Assembly: GCA_000310025.1 (NCBI GenBank)
Contig: FN647684.1
Coordinates: 15,849 to 79,848, forward strand
Length of the DNA stretch: 64,000 bases
Reading direction: 5' to 3'
Source of the DNA: Ectocarpus siliculosus
Lineage: Eukaryota; Sar; Phaeophyceae; Ectocarpales; Ectocarpaceae
Both the position numbers and the translations under genes were made by a program. Shown here in pieces: positions 41,848-54,294 of the stretch (positions are counted from its first letter, which is position 1; each line of letters opens with the position of its first letter). Below the pieces are notes generated by a model, which was not told where the DNA came from, searched no databases, and worked only from the letters and a program-made list of their open reading frames with translations.

Positions 41848-44660
41848 CAAAAACAGCAGAGAAGCGATGGAACCTCTTTTGTTTGCTGCGTGATATGGAT
41901 CCTAGGTGTTGTACTGTGTACGCGTCAACCATCGGCTACATTCGAGCACGCGGAAAACTTCGTACGCTCACCTGACCAGGGGTCGGGGTGGAAGCCGTGC
42001 TAGGGCGCGCCGAAGCTTGGGTTTATCTAGCTGTTTACGAAGTAAATTTAAATTTATATTTTTCAATCAGCGTTCCCGGGAGAAGCTTCAAAACATCTAC
42101 ATACTATACTCTGCGCCCGAGCTACACGCGCACAGCTACTGGTGAACGATTCGCCGCGACATTGGAGAAAGGGAAGATCATGTCTATCTACGCACGCACG
42201 GCTGCTGGTACAACCATGCCTTGGGTCCGAGCCGGCTCGATCTAGCACAGCCCTTGTGGAGATGCTCCGGTTAGTGCTTGGTGGTTGTGTTGCATGGGCA
42301 CGAGTGGCACGAACGCTGTACGAACGTTGCACGAATGGCATTCTCCAATCTGGACTCTTCTGCGGGGTGGACGACCAAGCAGCCCCGTGCATCATCCAAA
42401 CCGGTCCTTGATTTGCGTCGGTTATAGCAACGCCGAGTCGTTTCTGACGCAGCTTCTCGTTTGCTTCCCTAGTACACGGCTCTTTGGAAGGCGGCGAGAA
42501 ACGTTCCAACGCCGAGCGGCCAGCAGACCAAGGCTGAGCTATGTACACATCACTATTCTTTTTCTAGAGTCCACATCACACACACACGGGGGTTTTGGTC
42601 AGGGGCGCATTGCAGCTTTCTCGTTTTTTCCGCGCTGGAGTAGTGTTGCTCAGGCAATCAAGCATCGTGGTCTCGTTCTGGGTATCGAAGGCTGTATCTA
42701 GATGTCGTTGAGAGCTAGGTGGGGTAACGGAGAAATATTTGGGCGACACTACACAGTAGGTGACGTACCCTATCATAAATCGCTGAGTCTGGTGGAGCAC
42801 GACGTTTCTGAAAAAGGGACACCCTGCCTCGTGTTCCGCTTACCGTATAGCACACAACTGATGCACGCACGCGTTGGTTGGTATTCAAAATGGTGTAATA
42901 TCGGTCGTTTTTTGGCGGTATAGACTAGTCAAATAACTATGTACAATACAGAAGTCTCCGCTTCCTGCCGGTGTATTTGACCTTTGCCGCACTTAGAAGG
43001 ACGGGGAGGTGGATCGGTAGCTCGGAGCACGTTTTATTTTCCTTTCCCCGTGCCATCCATGAATGGGTTTTATTATTGGGAATACTTGTAGAATCAACAT
43101 TATGGGGAAATTATCACCAATAAATGGGGCCCCTTCTGTTTGAGGCTACAACGAACACATACACACTCCTGCATGCGTGACCTTTACACCCACCACGTTC
43201 CCGCCTGATGTACGGCTTGTATTCACTTTTAAAAATTAGCACAGCGGACAAAAATACTCTGCAACCGTCGCTGCCGAACTACAACACACTCCCGGAGACT
43301 TGTCTGCTCTTACCCTTGGACTCTTTATTTTTAATTAAGGTTTCGGTTCTGCTTTTCGCTTGCCGCCTCAAAACCCGATCCGATGCAGCGTCAAAACGCG
43401 GCCCGTAATTTTCTCTCACACGAGTTAAAGCGGCGCACCTGGTCTTGGTACTAACAGCCAAACTTTAGATCAGCACGGACCGCCTCTTCTCTCCCTCTCC
43501 CTCCTCCTCCTCCTCTATTCCTCAAGCTTCAATTATTCTCGAAGCTGTCTCTCGCGATAAATTACTGCTGGAAGGCATTCGCGATAACTTACTTACAACC
43601 AGCCACGGAGGTTTGCTACTCTCGTCTGGAAACTCTATGTGACTGCACTCCGAATGCAAAAACAAATCCAGGGAACAATACAAGATTCTGATCAAGTAGT
43701 TGCTACCGCGACCCCTGCTGAAGGGAGCGTCTGCCAACGAGAAAATAAGCGCTGCTGTGCTTACTGCTACTTTTTCTACTGCAAAAGCTCGAAACCAAAA
43801 CCCAGGCAAGTACTACAACAATTCCGAAGAATGCAACGGAAGGCGTTGCATCGCTGGGGACCAGCTTCCCTAAGGCGCATATACGTATATCAACACGCTG
43901 ACCCCCCTTAAAAAACACGAGCTCGGTGAGCGATACCATCAACATATATCCTACCAGCTGAATAAAAAATACATACTCAGAATGTTAGCTAGCCAAGGCC
44001 TTTTGGGCTCTTCAAATTTTCGACGCCCCGAAAATATATAAAGAAAAACTAAACGCTTGGGGTTCCGCGATGGACGACAAAAATCAAAACAAACCCAACC
44101 TCTATCCCAAAAAAATTGACCAATTAGAAAACTGCGGGCACCTTTTCCCTCTCTCTCTAGGTGGTTTCTACCGTACCTTCTTCTACTCGCGGCTTGTACG
44201 CGCATGGGGGCAAAACACCTTAAATCGCGCGCACGTTTGGTTTGGCTGATGCAAAGCTGATGCAGCTGGCGCAAGCTGATGCAATAAAATAAAGAATAAA
44301 CTTGGGGCCTTAGACTACAGGTATATCCCCTTCACTAATCTCCAACTTTATGATAGCTCCGGCACACGCATGATGACCTTTCGTACACCTTCTAATGACC
44401 CATCGCTCGTGTCTAACGACCACGCTCAACCAACCTGTTCTACTACAATTGAGACAATAATCGCAAAAAATCGAAGATTCTACCCCCCTCCTGCGGGAAC
44501 CAACGGCGTCTATGCTGCACCCGGACGACGCACTACTTACAAAACTACACGACGAAAATACCAAAAATCAACCACTACCTACTTTAATAACACACCGAGG
44601 CTTTACCCTACAATATCCCGAAGCGATACGATAAAATTCGCTAAAACTGATCGAGCGCAA
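41848..44660. other. Intergenic, no gene recognised
   Basis: Several short frames lie on both strands without motif or splice support. It is locally A/T-rich (42,880-43,200; 43,930-44,300). Confidence 0.45.
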
Positions 44661-44770
44661 GCTTAAAACCCAGCGGGATTATCATCGCAAGCCAACCCGC
44701 TCTCAGCAAATGCACCCGATGTAAAAAATTCCCTTACAACCCCAACTCCGACGGCATGCCTGAAAGAACG

Positions 44771-45000
44771 ACGTCGGCGGCGAATCACTCCCTCCCTCCC
44801 TTTTTTGCGCCGTGCCTTGTTCGGAGGTGACTCTTTCGCCCCCGTTGCGCTGCTTCGGCGTGCCTGGCAGAATGCCGTCGGCGGCGAATCACTCCCTCTC
44901 TTACTGCTCCGCGCCTTAAATTCGGAGGTGAATTTTTCGCCCCCTTTGCGCCGCGCCTTATGTTCGGAGGTGACTTTTCGCCCCCCTTTGCGCCGCGTCC
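44771..45000. repeat. Short repeats in the 3' region of the membrane-protein gene
   Basis: GTCGGCGGCGAATCACTCCC occurs at 44,771 and about 44,877; TTCGGAGGTGA followed by TTTCGCCCCC occurs three times (about 44,820, 44,924 and 44,960). The array begins within a few bases of the stop codon at 45,001 and would lie in the 3' UTR. Confidence 0.7.
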
Positions 45001-48000
45001 TCAATCCGACGCGTCGCGGGTAAGTTGCTTCAGCTGCGGAGGGCCGAGCGTCAACACCGTCGTCAGCCCTCGGGACGGCAGTGGAGACGACAACGAGTCG
45101 GGGCTCTCCGGGGGCGTCGTCATATCGGAAGGGAAGTGGAGAGCGTCGCCTACCACCGGGCCCCCCCCCACGACGGTCTCGTCGCTCTTGCTCCGTCGGC
45201 ATCCGGCGGGATCGACTCGCGCAGCACGGCGGCTGGAACTCCCGCCCCCCAGGGAGCTTGAACTCCCGCCCCGGTCACCAGCGGAGGAAGCTCGCGCCTG
45301 CGCCTGGGGGTGCACCAGCTCCAGGCTTCCCATCTCGACGTCGCCGCCGCCGCCCCCTCCGAAGGCGGGTACTTGAGGGCGCGCTGGCGCGCTACCGCCG
45401 CTTCCCGCCTCGATGTCGGCGCTGTCGTCCCCTCCGAAGGCGGATACTTGAGTGCGCGCTGTCGGTGCGCCGCCGCCACTTCCCGTCTCGATGTCGGCGC
45501 TGTCGTCACCGTCGGTTTCGCCGCCGCCGCCGCTGCTGCTGCCGTCGTCGTCGCCACCGCCGAACGTGTTGACGCTGTCGTCGAACAGGAGCGACGGGCC
45601 TCGGGGCGGCACCCCTCCGACGTTGCCTACCCCTGCCCCCCGCCGCCGCCCCGTTCCCCCTCCCGTTCCGAAGGACGGTAGGAAGCCGGAAGAGCCGAGC
45701 GGCGGAAGCGCCGCCGCCGCCGCCGGTGTTCCCGACGCCGACCCGGGCCTCGAACGGGCCGGGGTGCCCCGCGAGGGTGTGGCGCGGGAAGGGATCGGGG
45801 AAGCGGCGATCAGGACCGGCAGCCCCCCCCGCCTCGCACGGCCGCGGGGGGCCGGTGTCCCCACCAGCGATCCAGCGTGCGAGGGGACCGGCGTGGTCGA
45901 GGCCGAGGGCACCGGGGACGCGCTCAGGGCGACGGGGTAGCGGAAGTTGTTGTTCCGTCCGGGGTAGGCCCTGCCCATGCCGAAGCGGACGCTGCCGATG
46001 AACATGCGGGGGCGGCCCAGGGGCAGGGGCGCGCCCCCGTGGTCGTCCAGGGCGTGACTCACGGCGTCGGCCACGGGAATCGGATGCACGGTGGGCGTGG
46101 GCTCCCGCCTGGGCGGACGGAGGGACGGAGGGACGGAGGGACGGAGGGACGGAGGGAGGGACGGACCATGAACGACGCACGCGATTCAATCGGTGGTTTC
46201 GGATAAACGAGCAGAGAGAACACGCAACAATAAAATTGGCAGTTTCGAAACAAGAAGCAGAGAGAAGAGGCGAGAGACTACTATTATGCTGCAATAACAG
46301 CAGTGGAGGCGCGTTGGTTTGAGCAAAAATGGTGTCTGAATGTCGTGCCGCGATTGGTAGGAGTTTATGGAGGAGGAGCTCCTCTGTACTGTTAAGGCGC
46401 ACGCGGCTTCGGAGCGGTTGCTGGCGTTTCTGGTTGGCAAGCCAGCAGCAAGAGAAACTGGTTTAGGGATAGTGACGCAGCCGCTGTTTGGAACATCGAT
46501 ACACACGCCCCTTGAGGGGACTGCCGAAGCGAAGAATGTTTTTTTAATAAAGAAGACCAGGCAGGGGGGGGGGGGCACGTAGACCCTAAACCAATCCCCA
46601 ACCCCAAACTCCGCCGATTCCATTCTTTATCCAATAAGTTTGCGAAGCAAAAAACATCTGCGAAGGCTGTTTAGAATACGCACCTGAGGAGGAATCGCGC
46701 GCAGCCGTTTTGGTCGTCGTCGGACGCGCTGATGACGACGTTCAACTCGCCGCCGCGTTCCTTCTGGACGTAGATGCGCATATCGGAGCGCGTCGAGGGG
46801 TCGTTGTCCTCGCCCTGTGCTTGTTGCGAGATTGCGCGGAGTAGCTCGTCCCTGTGCGAAGCACACGTGATGCGGGGGCACTCAACGATGTGGGGGTACA
46901 ATTACGCGTGTTTCGTTAGAGTTGTGCGCGGTGGGGAGGGGAGAAGCCTAAAAACGAACAACTCATGGTACCCCTTACGCGGTTAGCTGCGGCCACAACG
47001 CAACGCTAGGCACCCTTTGGACGGTCTTCCCGGCAACAAGCACGGTGATTTAACAGCGGCCGCCAATCGCTGCGGTTCGGCCCCTTACCTGTCGTACACA
47101 TCCATCTCAACGCTGGACTCGAGGCACATCGACCAGCCGATGCCGACGAGGCTCAGCACCAGCAGGCACACGAACGCCACGAGAGCGTTGGTGTTCATCA
47201 GGACCCCGACCTCGATGGTCTCCACGTCCTGAAGGGAGTCCACCTTGTCGTCTTCCGGCTTCTCGCCGAACGGCTTTGCCCTCTCACGTTCTTCCTCGCC
47301 CGTGCTTATCCCCTCCTCCATATCCCGGCCTGCGTTGAACGTCCGAAGCAAGCCGAAGCAGGGGCCACCGCCGGTCTCGCCGTTGACGATCCCGGTCACC
47401 ACGGCCTCGGCCAGGCGCACCGTGGACGAGATGTGGAACGAGTACGCGAGTTCTTTCGAGTCCGCGCTCCCGGCCGTCCAGACGGAATAGAGAAAACTGG
47501 GGTGGGTGCCCACCTCCTCGACGATGACGCTCACTTCTCCCTCGGATTTTTCGAGAATGATGACGGGCTGGCTTGAAGTCTTGTTTTCCGCCAAAGGCCC
47601 TTCCCCGCACCAGAGAAAACTGCCCCATGCCGCTTCGTCGTATAGGTATACGTCCCCCCCCGTCCCCTTGCAAGTGATGCTGTCCACCGTGGCCGTGTGG
47701 TTGCTGCCGTAGTACAAGCCCGCCCTGTGCTTGTCGTCTGGATCCCAGCTCGCAACAACGATCTCGCCGTCGACGTGGGTTTCAATCTTCTTGCTCCAGG
47801 CGTGCTCTCTGTAGCCGGTCACGAAGTACGTCGACTTCGCTTGTTTCTCCTCCATGTTGTCCAGGTCCCGCCAGGCCCTACCGTACTCCGGGTTTATTTC
47901 TTCCAGGGGCATCACCTGCGCGTCAAAGACCAACAACAGCAGTGGTGACTTAAACTCTCGTGCCGGTACAGTGGCCTGGTGCAAAAAATGAAGAAATTGT

Positions 48001-48685
48001 CTCTTCGGCGCCTTGCAAAGTGTTCCTCGCGACATGTCGCGACCTTGGTGACCTTTTGTTTTTGCCAGTGCCGTCGTCGTGTTCGCATGAGTCGGCACCC
48101 GGCGTTGTCGATTTTCATGTCAACAGAATTGCAACACCTTGCGTTGGGGACCGCCTTTGCGAGGTCATCTTGGCACACTTCCGCACACGACAATAGCTTG
48201 CTTGGCCAAAAGGACGATGAAAACGTAACCAACGAGAAAGAAAAACAAGCCTCACATGCACGCCATGCAACAACCCTCACCTGCCAAGCCAAGCTGGTCT
48301 GGTTCACCAAATAAATAGGTACCGGCAGGTTAAGAAGGCGAGCCCCCCCCTCGACGTGATCAATCTCCAGCGACAGCTCCAGGACCCAAGAGCCCAGCGA
48401 GAACGCCGCGAGCAGGAGGGTGACGGCGCGCGCGGCGTCCCACTTCCCGCGCCCCCGGAACACCTCCGACACCATGGGGTAGGTGGTTACGTCCACCCTC
48501 TTGTGCTTCTCAACGGCCCGCCAAGCACGGGCAGCTCGCACCTTCTGGTACGTGGCCTCTATCCGAGGGTGCAGGAAGTAGGCCAGGAAGACAAACGACA
48601 AACCGATCGCGAAGGTCGGTTCCTGGGTGGGCAGGTGCCATTTCTTCGAGCCGTTCGAGCTCAGCACTTCGGACAGGGCCTCCAT
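45001..48685 (-). CDS. Unrecognised three-pass membrane protein, 835 residues, four exons
   Basis: Exons 48685-48281, 47915-47089, 46851-46684 and 46108-45001 join without phase conflict; donors are GTGAGG, GTAAGG and GTGCGT and all acceptors CAG. The ATG at 48,685 starts MEALSEVLSSNGSKKW. Membrane segments are seen at about residues 25-40 (FAIGLSFVFLAYFLHP), 84-104 (ARAVTLLLAAFSLGSWVLEL) and 378-402 (ALVAFVCLLVLSLVGIGW). Between the second and third lies a roughly 270-residue domain with NQT, NHT and NKT glycosylation sites, likely outside or luminal. After the third, a short conserved-looking part (DVYDRDELLRAISQQ, MRIYVQKERGGELNVVISA) leads to a low-complexity Pro/Ser/Gly/Thr tail of about 300 residues. 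No enzyme motif is seen and I do not recognise the family; a surface or endomembrane role is inference. Confidence 0.8.
46109..46165 (-). repeat. GTCCCTCC microsatellite serving as polypyrimidine tract of intron 3
   Basis: On the minus strand about six units of GTCCCTCC-like sequence run straight into CCGCCCAG, the acceptor of the last exon. The repeat supplies the pyrimidine tract, so its length may influence splicing. Confidence 0.7.
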
Positions 48686-51600
48686 TACTCCTCGCCGTGA
48701 TACGCACTACGGAAACCCTCCGGCTAGGCTCTCTCTCTCTCTCTCTTCCCTTCGCTTGGGGATGCTTTCTATTCTTTTGCGCTTTCCGTCCCGCCTCTTC
48801 TCGTTTGCCACGCGAACAAAAACACCCGCTGCTGCTGTGTGCGGGTATTTATGTTTTTTGCCAGCTGGTACCCCGGGCGAAGAATGATGCCTGCGCTCTC
48901 GTGAGGTCTATCGTCTGGCCTCTGGTGCGGGGGAATCGATTGAGCAGCGGTACAGCAGTAGCATTGCGCGGCAGAAGGGTGTGGAGAATGGTTAACGAAA
49001 CGAACCTCGGCCAGAAGGTCGGACATTATGCGCAACATCACTCATTGGTGCCCAGGAGGAATTTCAACTTTGGCATGATGTAGACCTGAATGCATGTGTA
49101 AAGACTGACGTTTGAGCGCAAAGAATTCGCCGGCATCGACAATAAAAGTACATTAACCGTTTGCTGGATGTAGAAAAAAGTTTGAAAAAGGAGTGACTGC
49201 TCGTACATAGGACGTAAGGTTCACGCGAATGCTCCGGTGTCAAGGCATAACAACGCTCGTCTTAATAACCCAACCCTTAAAGGGCCTCTGTCCCAAAACC
49301 AAGTCAGATCAACTCGTACTTCGAGCAGCATGCAGTGTGCTGCAGCGGAACAAGGCGGAGATTGAGAATAATGAGCAAGTGTTTCGCGATATTCTTCCTC
49401 CAAAGAGCGTTGCAACACGATAAAATTACGCTGTGATATTATTTTTCTTCAGTCGCTGTGTGGGCGGTGTGTGGAGTTTGTATGCGCCGAGGAGCTCTCA
49501 CTTGTCGGAGAGAGAAGGGCAACATACGAGGGAAAAGGGTTGTGTACGTGAGAGAGAGAGAGACAGAGAGAGAGAAGAAGGAGTGTTGTTGCAAAAAAAC
49601 ATACACATGGTGTTCCGAGATATCCACGGAACCGGTGCTGCCTCTTATCTGTTACAATTTACATACCCGCCCGTTCAGGATGTGGCTCCTGACTGGCTCA
49701 CATCATACGTACGATGATGTCGCTCTATCGGGAAATTCAAAGGTGGCATCCTACTGTATAATTTGAATTTTAAGAATACAGTCCTACGTGTGTGTCTCTA
49801 CAAATGCATTGGTGCAATTGCGATCCCCACTCCCTCGGCGCCGTGCGTGTTTGCATCTTCAAAATGAAGAAATTTCACGAAGTTTTGTTCTATTATTGTA
49901 GATCGTGGGCGGGTGAGCGATGAAACAAGTGCGTTTTTGTGCGTGTGGGGAAGGCCGTTTGTTGTAGGGCGGGTGGGTGACAACAGGCTTCCTGCACCCC
50001 GTAGCTGCACCTTCACATCATGGCATTTGAGCCTGTGCAACTCAACAGTCAAAATCCCATGCGGACGCCTATATCTAGCGGGTGCTAGCGGGATAGTCTA
50101 TGCTCGGCGGGCCCGGCCGCGCAAACTAAAGATTATATTCTTTACCTTTAGACTACATGTTCGGTACATTGCACCGACACCATCGTGAAAGAGAGAGCAA
50201 GTTGCCGCATGAACACACGTTCGTTCTCTCCCTTGGGGGGGGGGATTCACTAAGCTGTCAACATGCGGGATTTGGTCGCCAGCGTTGAGAGAATTGGATT
50301 GGCAACACTCTCCCGCTCACACTCCCCTCTACCTCTAAACCCGTCTACACAACTCGGAAGGAAAGACGGGGGATGGTGGTGCTCTCTCCTTTCAAAAGTT
50401 GCCCCGTTGTTGCTGCCCAACCGATAACACCACACCAACGTCAGAACTTAAACTTTTTGAGGTCACACCGGCGCCGCAGTTGCTACACAGCCACACAGAG
50501 GCAAAAAATGGTACAAAACGTTCGTTCTCGGTGAACAGGAAGGGCTGCGCGTGGAGGAATCCAACTCGAGATGCCCTCACTAAATAGTCTACTGCTGTTT
50601 AAAATGCTTCGGGATGTTGCGCATGTCCGCGAATCGAGTCCCCCCCGCACGACCCGCACACTTGCGGATCCGCACTCTCTCTTTCCCCTCCCTCTTTTAT
50701 CAAACGCGCACCCAACATGTATTTACACACGCTCCAGTAACTTGTTGTCGAGGAAACATACGGTGGGAACCCACTTCTGCTGTGTACGCAACGCGACTTT
50801 TTGTTGATGTGTTTGGTGTGTGGCAGCGGTCAGCTTTTGCTTGTAGCTCCGCACTTTTTTTTTCTCTTGTCAAAAAACAGCCAGCCCCCGCCCTCCTTTG
50901 CGCACACACGGACTACAAACAAACGTTAGCTTGAGGCCAAAGAGCAGCAAAGAGCAGTACAGAGCAGGCATCCAGTTCTGGGCAATGCAGCACCCTACAG
51001 AGAATGCTGCACGCGGTGTCTGCCTCGGGGTAGGCTCCGTAAAAACATGTTTTGGGATCTTCGGCAGAACAGAAAAGAATATCACCTCTCTGCCACAGCA
51101 TGTATGTATACATAGGGCGCGAGCGAATGTGCATGTGCAATCACGCAACGCCTGCTGCATTTGAGCTCAATCAAACCTCTCTCATCTTTCTGCTCCTTTC
51201 TCTCTCTCTCTTATGTGAGAGGGTGAGTGCTTGCGCCAAAACACAGAGAAAATATTAGTCTATCTGTACACGTGGTGGTGCAAGTAAAATGGGGTCGTGA
51301 GCTCTGTGCTGCCCCGAAAACGTCACCGTCCGTGGTCAAACCACGTCGTCGCCGCTTCTTCTCTGCCTCACCTTGTGCAGCAGGGAGTCTTTGCCGTTCG
51401 TCGCTGTGCACCCGAGAGACTAGAAACTGCAGAGAGCAGAGCAAGGGCGGGAAGGAACTGCCACAGCTGAGGAGCAGCGTGCAACAGCAAGAGATTTAAG
51501 ATATATTTTTTCTGGATGGTTGCGGCACATTCCCCAAAACCACGGAACGTTTCTCCGTCTTCTCAGAGGAGATCTGCACGCGTTCGCCATTTTTTTTTTT

Positions 51601-52205
51601 GCCAGAGAATTAGCCTTCGGTTATTGCACAGAGTAGGAGTCATCGCCAAGAGGGATTATCGTTGTATTGTACATAGGCGACAGCAACTAGCCATCAGAAA
51701 CTATAGATGCGTTAGTCGGCGCATCAGAGGGAGGCAGGAAATACATGCAGTATAGAGCACGTGTAAAATATTTTGGGCCACACTTCTTATACGGCTGATG
51801 ATGTGAAATATCCTAGATTGCGACCTAAACTCACTCTTCTTCAGACTTGCGACCCAGCCTCTCAAAGATGCCCTGCACTACATTACAGCAGAATTTGTCT
51901 ACGGTGCACGTCTCTTGAGCTGTGAGTCTTGTATCGCTTTATACAACGGGACTTGTACGCGGTAAGTGAGGGGTAAGTAAGGGTAGTTTTGCGGTGGTTT
52001 ATGTACCGACTACACTACATACATACATTAGTACCGTTTTGAAGCCGTAAGTAAGGATGAGCGGGAGGGTTTCCCGAAACTATGAGATAGTGGTGGGGTA
52101 TGAAAGGGCAAAGAAAGAACCACTCTGGCTCTGTTTTATGAAGAAAGGACCATTCAAGGCGTATTTCCATCTGCCAATGGGAAAGAGTAGTTTTTTTGGC
52201 GAATT
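48686..52205. other. Intergenic, no gene recognised
   Basis: It is rich in simple sequence: CT runs near 48,730, GAGAGA near 49,550-49,576, TCTCTC near 51,200. Many short frames exist on both strands; none has motif or splice support. The first part should hold the promoter of the membrane-protein gene. Confidence 0.45.
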
Positions 52206-52209
52206 TTAG

Positions 52210-52482
52210 TCACTCCATGATAATACACTTTTTTTTAGAATTTATTTCTGGATCCTCATCACGCTCCACTATGATAGGTCCACCTTCATCTGATACCCCG
52301 CTGTAAAACATACATTGGATTCGCTGATCGCCAGTTGGGACAAAATCTGCATTCATCATCGCAAGTATATGTTTTTTCAGACCAAGTTCTCTTTCCCACC
52401 GAGGCCATACGCCGTGCTCTTTCCTGCCAACGTAGTATTTCCCATTGGGAGAATGTCTCAGCCACTGTGAGTATGCCCACAT
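52210..52482 (-). CDS. Hypothetical 90-residue frame or exon
   Basis: The ATG at 52,482 starts MWAYSQWLRHSPNGKYYVG; the product has coding-like composition (GVSDEGGPIIVERDEDPEI) and ends KKCIIME. No relative is recognised. It may be the last exon of a larger minus-strand gene. Confidence 0.3.
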   Translation of the reverse strand: MWAYSQWLRHSPNGKYYVGRKEHGVWPRWERELGLKKHILAMMNADFVPTGDQRIQCMFYSGVSDEGGPIIVERDEDPEINSKKKCIIME

Positions 52483-52993
52483 GCTTACACTTGATGAATG
52501 TTCTAACCCTGTTCAATAGCAAAATATGGCCGGAGAGGCAACTTTGGATGAATGGTTTGCCAGGAGTTTCGTGTAATAGGGGACATCGGGTGATATCAGG
52601 GGCAGACATGTTTTTTTGCAGAAGCCTTTTCTGACACAATTTCCGTGTTTTTACCTTACATAATTTTCATGTTTTGTACCTATAACAACCGGGTTTCCAG
52701 CACACATTCGGGTGTTTCATGTCCTACAAAAAATCGACATTTTTCGAGAGACTGGTCAGTATTGTTTTTTTTTAAATCGAACACGGCTTGGTTTTGCCTC
52801 GTGCAAACATGGCTTGCGTGTGGCTGGATCGTTCCGAAATCGATGTCACTTTTACTTTCATTTACCTTAACAATATATAATATTTCTTATTGAAAAACTT
52901 GACATTACCATTTTTCTGAACCCCACAGGCCAACCAACAGTGTTCGGTGCGCCGAAATAAAATGTTGCGACGAAGTAAAGCAATACTTGAACA

Positions 52994-53257
52994 ATGGCCA
53001 CGCCGCTGATCATGCAGAACCCCCTGAACGCGTTGGATCATTCAGGCATTACAGTGACAGAAACGTTCATCCCTGAGTGCCTACACGACTCCATGGACGA
53101 GCGTCTGACCGTCCTCGGTATGGACCACCAGATGGACACTACAAAAGCATCATTGTTTGGGCGAAAATCAGATCGTCGCCTTGTGCTCCTCAGAGTGTCT
53201 TCTCTTGTTAGGCATGGTGTTGTGAGGATCCTTCCGACAGAAGCCTCCAAACCTTGA
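52994..53257 (+). CDS. Hypothetical frame, possible first exon of the RDR gene
   Basis: The ATG at 52,994 has a good context (ACAATGGCC) and opens MATPLIMQNPLNALDHSG and TVTETFIPECLHDSMDERL. It is upstream of, and on the same strand as, the RRM exon, which itself lacks an ATG. The best donor (CTCG|GTATGG, phase 1) does not fit the RRM exon's phase-0 acceptor directly, so an extra exon would be needed. Confidence 0.3.
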   Translation: MATPLIMQNPLNALDHSGITVTETFIPECLHDSMDERLTVLGMDHQMDTTKASLFGRKSDRRLVLLRVSSLVRHGVVRILPTEASKP

Positions 53258-53312
53258 GGATTTAACTATTTAACACCACACCTTCTTGTCCGCGCGTTCA
53301 ACCACGGGCGCT

Positions 53313-53815
53313 TCAGTTCTCTTCCTCCTTCGCAACAAAAAGCTGTACGTGAATCGCCCGACAACCGCCGCATCTTGCCGGTGGAGGCGTCCCGATAACT
53401 ATGGTGTCTGCCTCGAGTGTGGCCCACGCATCGTCGATCCGCTCCTGAGTGTGCTTGCCCCACCCCGTGTACTTGTTTTCAATGCCGTTGCATGAGTACA
53501 ATACGTCCTTGGCGGCTCTCTTGGCCTTTCCGTACTCTACCTCGACCGGGTATGGTAGCTGGCAGGCCCTCAAATCGCAAAAGGCTTCGTCGTGAGCCTG
53601 CCGAATCTTGTACCCTGTCGTGATCAACCACCAGTGTTTTCCTTCGCTTTGAAGAATGGCCTAAAGTCGACGAGGTTCCGGTTCATCGATGCAGCGAAGT
53701 CAGGAGCTTGATAGTAGTCGTCGCCGACATTTCCGTCGGATGTGAGGTCGTTCAGGAGCTTGAGAGCGTCTTTCGTTTTCGCCAGCATCTCCTTCGAAAT
53801 TCCGCATGTTCCCCA
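53313..53815 (-). pseudogene. Second copy of the 40.4-kb hypothetical gene, decayed
   Basis: KEMLAKTKDALKLLNDLTSD, DYYQAPDFAASMNRNLVDFR and then TTGYKIRQAHDEAFCDLRAC and HTQERIDDAWATLEAD align with the gene at 40,410-40,928. The similarity stops at about 53,815 on its 5' side and the copy looks broken, with about one break. It lies antisense, just upstream of the RDR gene. The other members of the 38.9-41.8 kb cluster are not present beside it. Confidence 0.65.
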
Positions 53816-54294
53816 ACAAACAGTTCGAAACGCTATTTACCTCGAGTGTTGGGTGAGAGATAAACGGGGTTTTCCCAGCCCAAGATCCGTCACACCAAGC
53901 AGGGGGGGAGATTGGAGTTGTAACGGCGATAAACCCATTAAATGTACGGCATTGAGGCCCGCATCGGTAGGCGGTGTCAACGGAAACTGACAAATGATGC
54001 GCTTGGAGAGTCAGATAGATCTGGTCGGGTGACCCTGGTTGTTGACCACGCCTCTGGTATTTTTCGCAAAGAGGGCGTGGATTCTCCCCTGGAGGGCACA
54101 TGTCCGTTTGGTTCATTCCAAGTGATCTTTGAACAACGGCTGTGGTCAAACGCTATTGCGTATATATGGTGGAGACTGCTTCTGATAGCAACAGCTTTGT
54201 GTGAAACCAGGCCTCAGCCAAGTTATGGAACTCTCAACCACTCGGACCTTACTTGTTGGCGACTACTACATCCCCATTCGGCCATCAACACCAG

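Noticed and set aside
44663-45202. Arg/Lys-rich minus-strand frame of 179 residues
   Set aside because: It overlaps the 3' repeat array and the end of the membrane gene in another frame; composition is explained by the repeats.
45506-46402. Long GC-rich frames overlapping the last exon of the membrane gene on both strands
   Set aside because: They are shadows of a low-complexity Pro/Ser/Gly/Thr exon whose own frame is fixed by two splice junctions.
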